Assembly (NCBI GenBank): GCA_965219125.1
Contig: CBDCMO010000002.1
Location: 1,922,001 to 1,986,000 of the forward strand
DNA length: 64,000 nt
Origin: JBBSOK01 sp965219125
GTDB lineage: Bacteria; Bacteroidota; Bacteroidia; Flavobacteriales; Flavobacteriaceae
Direction of reading: 5' to 3'
The notes under the pieces were generated by a model that searched no databases, was not told the DNA's origin, and worked only from the letters and a program-made list of their open reading frames with translations. Shown here in pieces: positions 8,226 to 18,289 of the stretch. Within the stretch, counting starts at the first letter, position 1. Every line of letters starts with the position of its first letter. A program made the position numbers and the translations under genes.

Positions 8226-9422
8226 ATGTACGGAAAAATTAAAGAACACCTTCAAAATGAAATTGAAGAAATAAAAGAAAACGGACTTTATAAAAAGGAA
8301 CGGATTATAACATCTTCACAAGATGCGGTTATAAAAATTTCCACCGGCCAAGAAGTGATTAACTTTTGCGCCAATAATTATTTAGGGCTCTCCAACAATC
8401 CAGAAGTTATACAAGCAGCCAAAGATGCAATGGATACGCACGGTTTTGGTATGTCTTCCGTTCGTTTTATCTGTGGTACGCAGGATATTCATAAAACTTT
8501 AGAGGAAAAAATAGCCGATTTCTATCAAACTGAAGATACTATACTATATGCAGCTGCATTTGATGCAAACGGCGGAGTTTTTGAACCTTTATTAGGTGTA
8601 GAAGATGCTATTATTAGCGATTCATTAAATCATGCTTCTATTATAGATGGCGTTAGATTATGCAAGGCAATGCGCTACAGATACGCTAATAGCGATATGG
8701 AAGATCTAGAAAAGCAATTAATACAAGCTAATAAAGACAACGCCCGTTTTAAAATAATTGTTACTGATGGCGTTTTTTCTATGGATGGCGTAGTTGCACC
8801 TCTTGATAAAATTTGCGATTTAGCAGACAAATATGATGCAATGGTAATGATAGATGAATGTCATGCAGCAGGTTTTATTGGCGAAACTGGTCGCGGCACG
8901 CTTGAAGCAAAAGGCGTAATGGGCAGAATAGACATAATTACTGGAACCTTAGGAAAAGCACTTGGCGGCGCAATGGGCGGTTATACAACTGGCAAAAAAG
9001 AGATAATAGATATATTGAGACAACGTTCAAGACCGTATTTATTTTCAAATAGTTTAGCGCCAGCTATCGTTGGAGCCTCAATAAAAGTGTTCGAAATGTT
9101 ATCTAACGACACAAAATTGAGGGATAAACTTCAAAATAATACAGAATATTTTAAAAAAGGTATGAAAAAAGCAGGTTTCGACATTGTTGAAGGAGACAGC
9201 GCAATTGTACCAGTTATGCTATATGATGCGAAGCTTGCACAAAATATGGCAGAGAAACTTTTAGAGGAAGGAATATATGTAATTGGCTTCTTCTTTCCTG
9301 TGGTACCAAAGGATAAGGCGAGAATACGCGTGCAATTATCAGCCTCACATACATTAGAACAACTAGATAAAGCTATAAATGCCTTTATAAAAGTTGGAAG
9401 GCACCTTAACGTAATAAAATAA
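8226..9422 (+). CDS. kbl: Glycine C-acetyltransferase (2-amino-3-ketobutyrate CoA ligase)
   Basis: PLP enzyme of threonine breakdown: 2-amino-3-ketobutyrate plus CoA gives glycine and acetyl-CoA. It has 398 residues, full length. The fold-type I motifs are present: NNYLGLSNNP, SSVRFICGTQ, DECHAAG and the PLP lysine Lys244 in TGTLGKALGG. The opening YGKIKEHLQNEIEEIK is characteristic of KBL rather than of the related AONS or ALAS enzymes. The start is the ATG 24 bases after the addA-like stop, so the two may share a transcript. No threonine dehydrogenase gene is next to it. Confidence 0.92.
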   Translation: MYGKIKEHLQNEIEEIKENGLYKKERIITSSQDAVIKISTGQEVINFCANNYLGLSNNPEVIQAAKDAMDTHGFGMSSVRFICGTQDIHKTLEEKIADFYQTEDTILYAAAFDANGGVFEPLLGVEDAIISDSLNHASIIDGVRLCKAMRYRYANSDMEDLEKQLIQANKDNARFKIIVTDGVFSMDGVVAPLDKICDLADKYDAMVMIDECHAAGFIGETGRGTLEAKGVMGRIDIITGTLGKALGGAMGGYTTGKKEIIDILRQRSRPYLFSNSLAPAIVGASIKVFEMLSNDTKLRDKLQNNTEYFKKGMKKAGFDIVEGDSAIVPVMLYDAKLAQNMAEKLLEEGIYVIGFFFPVVPKDKARIRVQLSASHTLEQLDKAINAFIKVGRHLNVIK

Positions 9423-9493
9423 ATATTATTGCTTAACTACCTATTTTACGGTGAAATAGGAGGCGCATTAATAAAAATTTAATAGATTTGCTT

Positions 9494-9523
9494 TTGTATA
9501 TTAAATCTAACAACTTACTTTTG
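9494..9523 (+). promoter_or_regulatory. Promoter of the OmpA-family porin gene
   Basis: A TTG at 9494-9496 and TACTTTTG at 9516-9523 match the Bacteroidota -33/-7 pair with 19 bases between. The start codon is 34 bases downstream. This is one of the clearest promoters in the window, fitting a highly expressed porin. Confidence 0.65.
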
Positions 9524-9557
9524 CCATTAATTAACACTTAAAATTAAACAATCGAAT

Positions 9558-10949
9558 ATGAAACATCTTAACAGTTTTTTAGTTGCTGCCTTCTTAGTTC
9601 TAGGACTTGGTGTAGCAAATGCACAAGACTCTAATCACCCTTGGTCTATCGAGGTTGGTGTAAACGCTGTTGACGTTTATCCTATCGGATCTTCTGATAA
9701 GGGTAGGCTTACCGACGCTACAAGAGGCGAAAACATTTTTGACGAATACTTTAACGCAAATGACCACTGGAATATCCTTCCATCAATTTCAAAATTAAGT
9801 ATCAGCCGTTACGTTGGTAGTGGTTTTGTATTTTCTGCAACTGGTACAATTAACAGAATTGATAAATTAGGTGATCTTCGCGTAGACGATCTTACCTACT
9901 ATGGTGCAGATGGTGAAATTAAATACAGTTTTAGAGACTTACTTAATGGTCCAGGAGGTTTTGCCGATCCGTATATTGGAGTTGGTGGTGGTTACACTTG
10001 GGTAGATGATATTGGGTTTGGAACTGCTAACGGTACTGCAGGTTTAAAAATCTGGTTTAGCGAAAACTTAGCATTAAACCTTCAAACTGTTTACAAACAT
10101 GCATTTGAAGATGACTACGGTATTACTCACTTCCAGCATTCTGCAGGTGTAGTTTTCCAATTTGGAGGAAAAGATACTGATGGTGATGGTATTTATGATA
10201 AAGATGATGAATGCCCTGAAACTCCAGGTCTTCCAGAATTTAATGGTTGCCCAGATTCAGATGGTGATGGTATTGAAGATAGAAAAGATGCTTGTCCTAA
10301 TACAGCAGGTTTAGCCGAATTCAATGGTTGTCCTGATACAGATGGTGATGGTATTGCTGATCCTCAAGATGCTTGTCCTACAGTTGCAGGTCTTGCAGCC
10401 CTTAATGGTTGTCCAGATGCTGATGGTGATGGTATCGCAGATGCTCAAGATCAATGTCCTAACGAAGCTGGTCCAAAAGCTAACAATGGTTGTCCTTACA
10501 AAGACAGAGATGGTGATGGTGTTTTAGATAAAGATGATAATTGTCCTGATGTTAAAGGAACAGTAGCAAACAAGGGTTGTCCAGAAGTTTCTATGGAAGT
10601 TATTAAGCAATTGAATGACTACTCTAAAACTATCTTATTCGATCTTGGTAAAGCTACAATCCGTAAAGAGTCTTATGCTACTTTACAGAACATAGTAGAC
10701 ATCATGAAAGAATACAAAGTTGAGAACTTCGTAATTGAAGGTCACACAGATAGCCAAGGTAGCGATGAGCTTAACCAAAAACTTTCTGATGACAGAGCTG
10801 CTTCTGTAAGAGATTACTTAACTACAATCGGTATGGATGGTAGTAGATTATCTTCTATCGGTTACGGTGAGTCTAAGCCAATTGCAACTAATGCAACAAA
10901 AGCAGGAAGACAACAAAACAGACGTGTTGAAATTTCTTTGAAGAAATAA
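9558..10949 (+). CDS. OmpA-family outer-membrane protein with TSP3 repeats
   Basis: A 463-residue outer-membrane structural protein. It has a Sec signal peptide (MKHLNSFLVAAFLVLGLGVANAQ), an N-terminal eight-strand OmpA-like barrel (to about residue 205), and five calcium-binding thrombospondin type 3 repeats of the form DxDGDGxxDxxDxCP (about residues 207-345). It ends in an OmpA C-terminal domain that grips peptidoglycan: ILFDLGKATI, the IEGHTDSQGS loop, LSDDRAASVRDYL and NRRVEISL. Codon use is regular and repeat units are homogenised at DNA level (about 10170-10590), as in abundant porins. It has its own strong promoter and a strong terminator. Confidence 0.93.
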   Translation: MKHLNSFLVAAFLVLGLGVANAQDSNHPWSIEVGVNAVDVYPIGSSDKGRLTDATRGENIFDEYFNANDHWNILPSISKLSISRYVGSGFVFSATGTINRIDKLGDLRVDDLTYYGADGEIKYSFRDLLNGPGGFADPYIGVGGGYTWVDDIGFGTANGTAGLKIWFSENLALNLQTVYKHAFEDDYGITHFQHSAGVVFQFGGKDTDGDGIYDKDDECPETPGLPEFNGCPDSDGDGIEDRKDACPNTAGLAEFNGCPDTDGDGIADPQDACPTVAGLAALNGCPDADGDGIADAQDQCPNEAGPKANNGCPYKDRDGDGVLDKDDNCPDVKGTVANKGCPEVSMEVIKQLNDYSKTILFDLGKATIRKESYATLQNIVDIMKEYKVENFVIEGHTDSQGSDELNQKLSDDRAASVRDYLTTIGMDGSRLSSIGYGESKPIATNATKAGRQQNRRVEISLKK

Positions 10950-10980
10950 TTTCAGCAAATAGTTTTCACAAATAATGTTG

Positions 10981-11016
10981 AAACGCCTCCGAAATTCGGG
11001 GGCGTTTCTTATTTTT
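10981..11016 (+). terminator. Strong rho-independent terminator after ompA
   Basis: AAACGCCTCCG (10981-10991) pairs with CGGGGGCGTTT (10997-11007), an 11-bp stem with one G-U pair and a 5-base loop, followed by a T-rich tail. It ends just before the AddB-like ATG at 11022. Confidence 0.88.
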
Positions 11017-11021
11017 AGGCA

Positions 11022-13743
11022 ATGCTATCATTCTTAACCGAAACCCTAAACTATTTAAAGTTAAAGCACGAAGATCTTTCAGCTCTAACAATAATCTTAC
11101 CTAGTAAACGCGCAGGAGCTTTTCTTAAGCAAGAGCTGCGCAATACTGCAACCAATACTTTTTTTGCGCCAAAAATAATTAGTGTAGAGGAATTTATTGA
11201 GCTAGTTTCAGGTCTTAACATAATTGACAATACAGAATTTTTATATCGAGCTTACAACGCTCACATTTCAATCGCGACTGAAAATGCTGATGAAAATTTT
11301 GAAACATTTTCTACTTGGGCAACAACATTACTTTCCGATTTTAATGAAATAGATAGATACTTAATTGAACCCAAGAAGTTTTTCGATTATTTAAAAGATA
11401 TAAAAGATCTTGAACATTGGTCGTTACGAACCGATAAAACTCCACTAATAGAAGAATATCTCGCATTTTGGAATAGCCTTTTTCCATTATATGAAATGCT
11501 CAAAAACCAGCTTGCAAATCTAAATATTGGATATCAGGGTATGGTTTACAAAGCTGCAGCAAATAATATTGAACATTACAGTAGAGAAAACGAACATAAA
11601 AAACACATTTTTGTTGGCTTCAATGCACTTAATAACGCCGAACAAACAATTATTCAAGAGCTTTTGGAGCACGGCAATTCTGAAATAATTTGGGATATAG
11701 ATTCACATTTCTACGAAGATTCAGAACACAGTGCGTCCCTTTTTCTCCGGAAGTACATCAAAAATTGGAAGTTTTATAAAACGAATTCGCCCCTATTTGT
11801 AAACACTAATTATTCAGAAAAGAAAAATATTCAAATTGTTGAAGTTTCAAAAAACATCGGGCAGGCAAAGTATATTGGGGAAATCCTTTCAAACCTCACA
11901 GAGGCCGAGTTAAACCAAACTGCCGTTGTTTTAGCTGATGAAAATCTATTAACACCTGTTCTAAACTCGTTGCCCGAAAACGTGAAAACTGTGAATGTTA
12001 CAATGGGTGTTTCGCTTAAAAGTTTTCCAACTGCATATTTTTTTGAAAAACTACTTAAAATACATCAAAACTATAATAGCCATTTTTATTACAAAGATGT
12101 AATTGCGCTTTTAACTAATCCTATTGGAAATGTGCTTTTAAAAGATTCACAAGTAATTATAAATGCTTTTACTGAAAATAATAGCACGTATATTTCTTTT
12201 GAAGAAATGAAAACAACAGCTTCAACAATATCTTTCCCAATTTTGAAGCTACTTTTCGGTAATTGGCAAGATAATGCGAAAATTGCTCTAAAAACTTGTG
12301 CCCAGATTTTAATAGAACTTAAAACAAAGGAAGTATTTACTGAAATTGAAAACGTAACACATTTCAAAATACATACTGTTTTTGAAGAGATTTATAGCCT
12401 AGAAAATAAATTTGGGCATTTAAAAACTATAAAACCGGTTGCCAAAATGTATCAAGAAATATCAGCAACCACAACATTGGATTTTGAAGGAGATGCATTT
12501 CACGGTTTGCAAATAATGGGTGTTTTAGAAACCCGCGCTTTAGATTTTAAAAACGTGATTCTGGCATCTGTAAATGAAGGCATTTTGCCAACAGGAAAAA
12601 GCAATGCATCATACATTACTTACGATTTAAAGGCCCAATTTGGCTTGCCACAGTTTACGGAAAAAGATGCCATTTACACCTATCACTTCTATCATATACT
12701 TCAACGGGCGCAAAATATTCACTTATTGTACAATAACTTTGCTGAAGGTATGAACAGTGGCGAAAAAAGTAGATTCATTTTTCAATTAGAAATTGATGCA
12801 CTTCCAAATCATTCCATTTCAAAAAAGGTATTGTCGCCGAAAATTACGCTACCAAAAACAAGATTGACTGAAATTGAAAAAACTCCGGCAATTATGGAGC
12901 GTATTATCCAAATTGCGGAAAAAGGATTTTCGCCTTCTGCCTTAACAAGCTATATTAGAAATCCCGTTGATTTCTACAATCAAAAAGTTTTAGGATTACG
13001 AGATTTAAATGAAATTGAAGAAACTGTTGCCGCAAATACAATAGGCACAATTATTCACGATAGCCTTGAAAATTTATACAAACCATTTATAGGCAGCCTA
13101 CTTTCTGTTGAAAAGTTGAAGGAAATAAAACTGAGAATTGCCGTTGAAGTTGAAAATCAATTCATAAAAACATTTAAATCCGGAAGCACAGAAACAGGGA
13201 AAAATCTGCTGATATTTGAAGTTGCAATGAGATACATCAGCAATTTTATAGATTTTGAAATTAAAGATATTTCGGCTGGAAATACAATAAAAATAGAGCA
13301 GTTAGAAAAGACTTTGGAAGCAGATTTGGTTATTGCTGAACTAAGTTTTCCTGTAAAAATAAGCGGCAAAGTGGATAGAATTGATAGGTACAACGGCCAC
13401 CTGAGAATTATAGATTATAAAACCGGTCTTGTAAAACACACAGAATTGGTAGTTAACAATTGGGAAAACATAATGTTGGATTATAAATATAGCAAAATTA
13501 GTGCAGGTTTTAGCGTATGCAGTTATGGCAAAAAATGCTGGAAATTCCATGCCAATGCAAGCGGGCATTATTTCATTTAAAAATTTGGGCAATGGATTTT
13601 TACCATTTACATCCAAAATAGATTCAAAACATGGAGAATTTGAAATAACTGAAACAACTTTGCATCACTATTTAAAAGAACTTAAAAACTTGATACTTGA
13701 AATTTGCAATCCTGAAATTCCATTTATTGAAAAAATAGTATAA
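11022..13743 (+). pseudogene. AddB-like nuclease gene broken by a +1 frameshift
   Basis: Partner of the AddA-like protein at 5055. The first frame (11022-13580, 852 codons) carries an inactivated-helicase-like body (ILPSKRAGAFLKQEL at the start, GVLETRALDFKNVILASVNEG) and the PD-(D/E)XK nuclease core ending in IIDYKTG. At 13494-13497 there is a run of four A; after it the family sequence continues in the +1 frame (LVQVLAYAVMAKNAGN to the stop at 13743). Removing one A restores a single ORF of about 906 residues. The shift removes the conserved QxxxY motif (QVLAY) and the last 80 residues. It may be a sequencing error, a real mutation, or slippage at the A-run. Confidence 0.85.
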
Positions 13744-13745
13744 AT

Positions 13746-14585
13746 ATGAAGATTCAAAAAAATCAAGTTTTAAAAAATGTCGGAAAACGCTCAATTGTTT
13801 ACGACACATATTTTAAGGAAGAAGAAACAAAATTACCTATTGTCATATTTTGTCATGGTTACAAAGGTTTTAAAGATTGGGGCGCTTGGCATTTAGTTGC
13901 TAAGGCTTTTGCAGAAGCTGGCTTTTTCTTTGTGAAATTCAATTTTTCACACAATGGCGGGACTGTAACACAACCAATAGATTTCCCCGATTTAGAAGCG
14001 TTTTCAGACAATAATTTTTCAATGGAAATGGACGATCTAGAGAGAATGCTTCACTTAATAACAACTCAAAATTTCAATAATAATATTGATGTAAACCAAA
14101 TTTTTTTAATTGGTCACAGTCGCGGTGGTGGCACGGTATTAATTAAAGCTGAAGAAAATAATTTAATAAAAAAAGTTGCAACTTGGGCAGGTGTTAGCGA
14201 TTTTGGGACACGCTTTAAAGAAGACAGCGAAAGTTTTAAAAACTGGAAGGAAACGGGTATAACGTATGTCGAAAACGGCAGGACTAAACAACAAATGCCA
14301 CATAAGTTTCAATTTTACAAAGATTTTAAACTGAATAAAAAAAGGTTTAACATAGAACGAGCCGTTAATAAATTAAAAATTCCACAGTTAATTATTCACG
14401 GTTCAGATGATGAAACAGTTTCATTAGCTGAAGCGAAATCCCTACATAATTGGAATAAAGACAGTAAACTTGAAATAATTGAAGGCGGTAACCATGTTTT
14501 TGGAGCATCACATCCGTGGAAAGATGATATGCTACCAATAGATTTACAAAAGGCCACAAATATGACAATCCAATTCTTCAAATAA
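13746..14585 (+). CDS. Alpha/beta hydrolase (serine hydrolase)
   Basis: A 279-residue cytoplasmic alpha/beta hydrolase with a complete predicted triad: nucleophile Ser in FLIGHSRGGG, acid Asp in IIHGSDDETV and His in EGGNHVFGASH. The oxyanion-hole strand is VIFCHGYKGFKDWG. It resembles the dienelactone-hydrolase and S33-type esterase groups; the natural substrate is unknown. The ATG lies two bases after the addB-like stop, so it is probably cotranscribed with that gene. Confidence 0.85.
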   Translation: MKIQKNQVLKNVGKRSIVYDTYFKEEETKLPIVIFCHGYKGFKDWGAWHLVAKAFAEAGFFFVKFNFSHNGGTVTQPIDFPDLEAFSDNNFSMEMDDLERMLHLITTQNFNNNIDVNQIFLIGHSRGGGTVLIKAEENNLIKKVATWAGVSDFGTRFKEDSESFKNWKETGITYVENGRTKQQMPHKFQFYKDFKLNKKRFNIERAVNKLKIPQLIIHGSDDETVSLAEAKSLHNWNKDSKLEIIEGGNHVFGASHPWKDDMLPIDLQKATNMTIQFFK

Positions 14586-14608
14586 GAATAAATTCTGAAA
14601 AATTTCAT

Positions 14609-14616
14609 TACTTTTG
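14609..14616 (+). promoter_or_regulatory. -7 promoter element for tRNA-Ala
   Basis: TACTTTTG, an exact TAnnTTTG match, lies 22 bases before the mature tRNA 5' end. Confidence 0.5.
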
Positions 14617-14637
14617 GCAACCTTATAATATTTTTTT

Positions 14638-14711
14638 GGGGGATTAGCTCAGTTGGCTAGAGCGCTACGCTGGCAGTGTAGAGGCCATCGGTTCGAATCC
14701 GATATTCTCCA
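14638..14711 (+). tRNA. tRNA-Ala (anticodon GGC)
   Basis: A 74-base cloverleaf: 7-bp acceptor stem with the G3-U70 pair that marks alanine tRNAs, D stem GCTC/GAGC, anticodon stem CTACG/TGTAG around loop CTGGCAG (anticodon GGC), and a T arm ATCGG-TTCGAAT-CCGAT. The discriminator is A and the full CCA is not encoded. It reads GCC and GCU codons. A promoter and terminator flank it, so it is a single-gene unit. Confidence 0.95.
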
Positions 14712-14717
14712 CCTTTT

Positions 14718-14747
14718 AAAACCCTGCTTGGGCGGGGTTTTTATTTA
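14718..14747 (+). terminator. Terminator of tRNA-Ala
   Basis: AAAACCCTGC (14718-14727) pairs with GCGGGGTTTT (14732-14741) with one G-U pair and a 4-base loop, followed by T residues, directly after the tRNA. Confidence 0.85.
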
Positions 14748-14823
14748 AATGTAATTTTTTGAAATTGGTTCTCCCTAATCTTCGTTATCTTTGTTTTGAA
14801 AAGCAGAAATATTTTAAAAGTAA

Positions 14824-14859
14824 AAAATCCCATAATCTCAGTTGAGATTATGGGATTTT
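14824..14859 (-). terminator. Terminator of the Usp gene
   Basis: A perfect 17-bp inverted repeat (AAAATCCCATAATCTCA at 14824-14840 and its complement at 14843-14859) with only two bases between the arms. On the minus strand it is followed by a T run and lies 18 bases after the Usp stop. Confidence 0.85.
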
Positions 14860-14876
14860 ATCTCTAAACTTAACAG

Positions 14877-15671
14877 TTAAGCATTCACAGGCAACACTAA
14901 TAACGGTTTACTTGTATAAAACTCAGTTTTCAATATTTCATTCTTTTCCCATAACTTCTTGAAAAAGCCTCTTGGCCTGCGAATAACACAAATCATATCG
15001 GGCTCAAAAGTTTGAAAATATTCAATCACAGCCTGAAAGGTTGTTGCGTTTTCCGTACGCGTATATGTTGTTTGAAGACCTTCTAAATTTTGGGAAACCG
15101 CCACCATTTCTTCAGTCGTCTCAAGTGTTTCAACGTGCAGCACATTTAATTTTGCACTAAATTTATTGATTATTTCTTTTAATGCAACCAACGTTTCATC
15201 GTGCTCAAAATTTCCATTTTTGAAAGCCATTAATATATTGGTAGGCGGCGTATAGGTTGCTCCTTCAGGAACAACAATTAAAGGAATATTTGTTTGTTTC
15301 AACAATTTGCCTGAAGTTTTACCCAAATAAACTCCTTCTTTAATCGAATTACTTCTCGGCGCCAAAATCATCAAATCTATAGGAATTTGTCTATTTACCC
15401 TATTTATATTTTCTAGTACTTCACCTTTTATTGGATGCGCAATTACCTGAACACCTTTATTATCAACTTGCGATAAAACTTCATCTAATCTATTTTCAGT
15501 TTCTTCTTTTAAAAGTGTATTCACCTTAGAAAGACCACCAACGCGCGATAGCTCTTGAAAAACTGAAACCACATAAACATTTGCGCCAAAAGCAGCCGCA
15601 AGATCAATACCATATTGAAGGTGGCTTACAGAATTTGAAGAAGAACCAATCGGGACAAGAATATTTTTCAT
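14877..15671 (-). CDS. Tandem-domain universal stress protein
   Basis: A 264-residue cytoplasmic protein made of two UspA domains. The first begins KNILVPIGSSSNSVSHLQYGIDLAAAFGANVYVVSVF and ends with the UspA nucleotide-binding motif region GKTSGKLLKQTNIPLIVVPEG. The second begins NILMAFKNGNFEHDE and closes with KPLLVLPV. The first domain keeps a recognisable Gly-rich ATP-binding motif; the second looks degenerate. The family responds to starvation and stress; a precise role cannot be given. It has its own promoter element (15702) and terminator. Confidence 0.88.
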   Translation of the reverse strand: MKNILVPIGSSSNSVSHLQYGIDLAAAFGANVYVVSVFQELSRVGGLSKVNTLLKEETENRLDEVLSQVDNKGVQVIAHPIKGEVLENINRVNRQIPIDLMILAPRSNSIKEGVYLGKTSGKLLKQTNIPLIVVPEGATYTPPTNILMAFKNGNFEHDETLVALKEIINKFSAKLNVLHVETLETTEEMVAVSQNLEGLQTTYTRTENATTFQAVIEYFQTFEPDMICVIRRPRGFFKKLWEKNEILKTEFYTSKPLLVLPVNA

Positions 15672-15701
15672 TTTAAACTTATTACTTTGCTAATTAACGT
15701 G

Positions 15702-15709
15702 CAAAACTA
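15702..15709 (-). promoter_or_regulatory. -7 promoter element for the Usp gene
   Basis: Minus-strand TAGTTTTG matches TAnnTTTG, 31 bases before the ATG at 15671. Confidence 0.45.
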
Positions 15710-15839
15710 AATTTTAATAACAGAAATGCCTAATTTTTAAGAATTTTTCACAAAATTTCTTTCCTTTTCTTTAAACTGAAATAACGTTGTAAAGCTATTT
15801 GTAATACGACTTTTTATAAATATTTCTTCCACTTTACCA

Positions 15840-15847
15840 TACTTTTG
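15840..15847 (+). promoter_or_regulatory. -7 promoter element for the MATE gene
   Basis: TACTTTTG matches TAnnTTTG and ends only 11 bases before the ATG at 15859, implying a very short 5' leader. Confidence 0.45.
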
Positions 15848-15858
15848 CCAAATTAAAT

Positions 15859-17196
15859 ATGATTTCAAAAACCGATATTTCTTTTTCCCGAATCCAACAA
15901 CTTGCAATCCCCGCAATAATTGCTGGAATCGCTGAGCCTGTTCTATCTCTTACCGATGCAGCTATTGTAGGTAATATTAGAGATTTCGGTATAGAATCGC
16001 TTGCAGCGGTTGGTATTGTTGGTTCGTTTTTGTCTGCACTTATTTGGATTTTAGGACAAACTCGAAGTGCAATATCTGCAATTGTTTCACAAAATTTAGG
16101 TGCTGGAAAATTAAGCGACCTCAACAATTTTCCCGCACAGGCAATTTACTTCAACATAATTTTAAGTATAATCGTCTTGCTTTCAACCTATTTTTTTGTT
16201 GAAGAAATTTTTAGATTTTTAAACGCTGAAGGCATTATTTTATCCTTTAGCATAGATTATTACAATATCAGGGTTTGGGGTTTTCCACTTTCATTATTCA
16301 CATTTGCCATATTTGGACTATTTCGTGGACTTCAAAATACATTTTGGCCGATGATAATTGCTGCCTCGGGCGCGTTGGTTAATGTACTTTTAGATTTTAC
16401 GCTCGTATATGGAATTGACGGTTTAATTGAACCTATGGCCGTAAAAGGCGCCGCGTGGGCAAGCCTAATTGCTCAAGGAATCATGGCGATTCTTTCTTTG
16501 ATTTTAATTCTTAAAAAAACCAAAGTCTCTTTACGGTTGAAATTACCATTGCATCCGGAAATTAGCCGTTTGGCCAGCATGAGTTTTAATTTATTCATTC
16601 GGTCAATTGCCCTTAATACCGCATTATTATTGGCAACACGCCAAGCAACTTCTTTGGGCAAGGAGTTTATTGCCGCACATACAATTGCTTTGCAATTATG
16701 GTTATTCACCGCATTTTTCTTGGATGGTTATGGCGCAGCGGGAAATATTCTCGGTGGAAAATTACTGGGCGAACGTAATTTTAAATCACTTTACATTTTA
16801 ACAAAGCGGCTTTGCAGCTATAATCTGATAGTTGCAATTGTTTTAATGTTGGTTGGTTTTGTTTTGTATGAACCGCTTGGGCGGATATTTAATAAAGACC
16901 CAAATGTACTTTCCATTTTTGAAGGTATTTTTTTTATGGTTCTTATTTGCCTGCCTTTTAATGCGATTGCCTTTACAACAGATGCAATTTTTAAAGGTTT
17001 AGGCGAAATGGGCTTTCTTCGGAATGTGTTGCTTGGCGCAACAATTTTTGCCTTTATACCAGTTCTTCTAATTTCCGATTATTTTGGCTGGGGCCTTATT
17101 GGAATTTGGACGGCTCTAATAGTTTGGATAGCTTATAGAGCCATCGCCCTACTCGTAAAATACAGAATAAAATATCTTCCATTGGCAAAGAATTGA
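15859..17196 (+). CDS. MATE-family efflux transporter
   Basis: A 445-residue inner-membrane protein with about twelve hydrophobic segments in two six-helix halves, the hallmark of multidrug and toxin extrusion transporters (DinF/NorM group). Typical stretches are IIAGIAEPVLSLTDAAIVGN near the N-terminus, WPMIIAASGALVNVLLDF in the first half and AFTTDAIFKGLGEMGFL in the second. MATE proteins export cationic drugs or other organic compounds by Na+ or H+ antiport; the substrate is not predictable here. The frame begins at the ATG right behind a promoter element and is divergent from the Usp gene. Confidence 0.9.
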   Translation: MISKTDISFSRIQQLAIPAIIAGIAEPVLSLTDAAIVGNIRDFGIESLAAVGIVGSFLSALIWILGQTRSAISAIVSQNLGAGKLSDLNNFPAQAIYFNIILSIIVLLSTYFFVEEIFRFLNAEGIILSFSIDYYNIRVWGFPLSLFTFAIFGLFRGLQNTFWPMIIAASGALVNVLLDFTLVYGIDGLIEPMAVKGAAWASLIAQGIMAILSLILILKKTKVSLRLKLPLHPEISRLASMSFNLFIRSIALNTALLLATRQATSLGKEFIAAHTIALQLWLFTAFFLDGYGAAGNILGGKLLGERNFKSLYILTKRLCSYNLIVAIVLMLVGFVLYEPLGRIFNKDPNVLSIFEGIFFMVLICLPFNAIAFTTDAIFKGLGEMGFLRNVLLGATIFAFIPVLLISDYFGWGLIGIWTALIVWIAYRAIALLVKYRIKYLPLAKN

Positions 17197-17374
17197 AATG
17201 CTGAAATTAAAAGGTTCATTAGAGATTTCATCTTTCAGTCTTCATTTTGCAAATTGACTTTACACCTTCCAACCTATTTTCTAAATTCTAATATTTAAGG
17301 TTTTGTTAACAGTTTTTTCTATATTGCAATTCATATTCAATATCATCTTTTTAAAGGATAAAATGAAGTAACAA

Positions 17375-18283
17375 ATGAGAAAAACCACCTGTCATAATTG
17401 TGGCCAACGAGACTTTCCATTAAATAGTATTATTAAAGTTGATGGAAAAATTTATTGCGATACTTGTTTTGAAGCAAAATTTCCTGACAAAAAACATCTT
17501 GAAAAAAGTCTAGTAGAAAGAGAAATAGATCCTACAATTTGCGCAAACTGCGATAAAGATTTTGGAACTTTAGTGCTAGATAAAATGTCAGCATTTCCAA
17601 TTTGTGAGAATTGTCATATTGCCATAAAAAACAAAACCTTTCCAACTTGGGTAAAAGGATTTTTAGTTGGCCTTCTTGTAATAATAATTGGTTCATTTAT
17701 TTGGAATTGGAAATATTTTGAAGCATATAATGGCTTAAATCAAACTTTTGTACATTTTGAAAATGGCGATTTTAATAAGGCTTCACAGACGATAATAGCG
17801 GCAAGTAGTTTAGTGCCCGAAAGCGAGGATATGCAAATATTGGTTTCCTATTTTAAAGGCACTGAACTTTTAATAAATGATAAAAGTGAAGAGGCTTTAA
17901 TTGAATTAAAAAAATGTAACGGTATTTTGCCCGACGAATACAACGTGAATGTCCTTATACTACAAGCAAAAACAGGAAGTGCTTTTGACACTAAAAATTA
18001 TGAGGAGTTTTTAGAAGTATCCAAACAGAGTTTGGCTTTGGACACAACTTCTGCAATATCATACATTGGTGTTGCGTCTGCTTATGCTTGTCTTTATGCA
18101 CAAAATAATACAATAGAAACGAAAGAAAATGCTTTGGAATATTTAAAAAAAGCAAAAGCAATTGACAGCACAAGTGATGAAATAAAAGAGTATTTAAATA
18201 GAATTGAATATAGAATTTATTCCAAAAATATTATTACAGGCAAAGAATTTTTAGAAAAATATCCGAACGGATGGAAAAGATAA
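17375..18283 (+). CDS. Zinc-ribbon, single-TM, TPR-like protein
   Basis: A 302-residue protein of unknown function. The N-terminal 80 residues hold two zinc-ribbon or LIM-like modules: Cys6/Cys9 with Cys28/Cys31, and Cys56/Cys59 with Cys77/Cys80. One transmembrane helix follows (about residues 95-111, GFLVGLLVIIIGSFIW), so the ribbons face the cytoplasm and the rest is likely periplasmic. The C-terminal 180 residues are alpha-helical with TPR-like periodicity (FENGDFNKASQTI, EEALIELKKC, ENALEYLKKAKAID). Six bases separate it from the HExxH membrane protein gene, so the two are very likely one operon and may work together. Confidence 0.75.
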   Translation: MRKTTCHNCGQRDFPLNSIIKVDGKIYCDTCFEAKFPDKKHLEKSLVEREIDPTICANCDKDFGTLVLDKMSAFPICENCHIAIKNKTFPTWVKGFLVGLLVIIIGSFIWNWKYFEAYNGLNQTFVHFENGDFNKASQTIIAASSLVPESEDMQILVSYFKGTELLINDKSEEALIELKKCNGILPDEYNVNVLILQAKTGSAFDTKNYEEFLEVSKQSLALDTTSAISYIGVASAYACLYAQNNTIETKENALEYLKKAKAIDSTSDEIKEYLNRIEYRIYSKNIITGKEFLEKYPNGWKR

Positions 18284-18289
18284 AATAGT

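Noticed and set aside
10170..10590. Regular repeat-like block suggesting a CRISPR array or tandem repeat element
   Set aside because: It is coding: the repeats are the DxDGDGxxD units of the thrombospondin type 3 region in the OmpA protein, in frame and not separated by unique spacers.
13157..13616. Two minus-strand frames across the addB frameshift
   Set aside because: They are antisense to conserved AddB sequence and carry no motif; they do not explain the frameshift.
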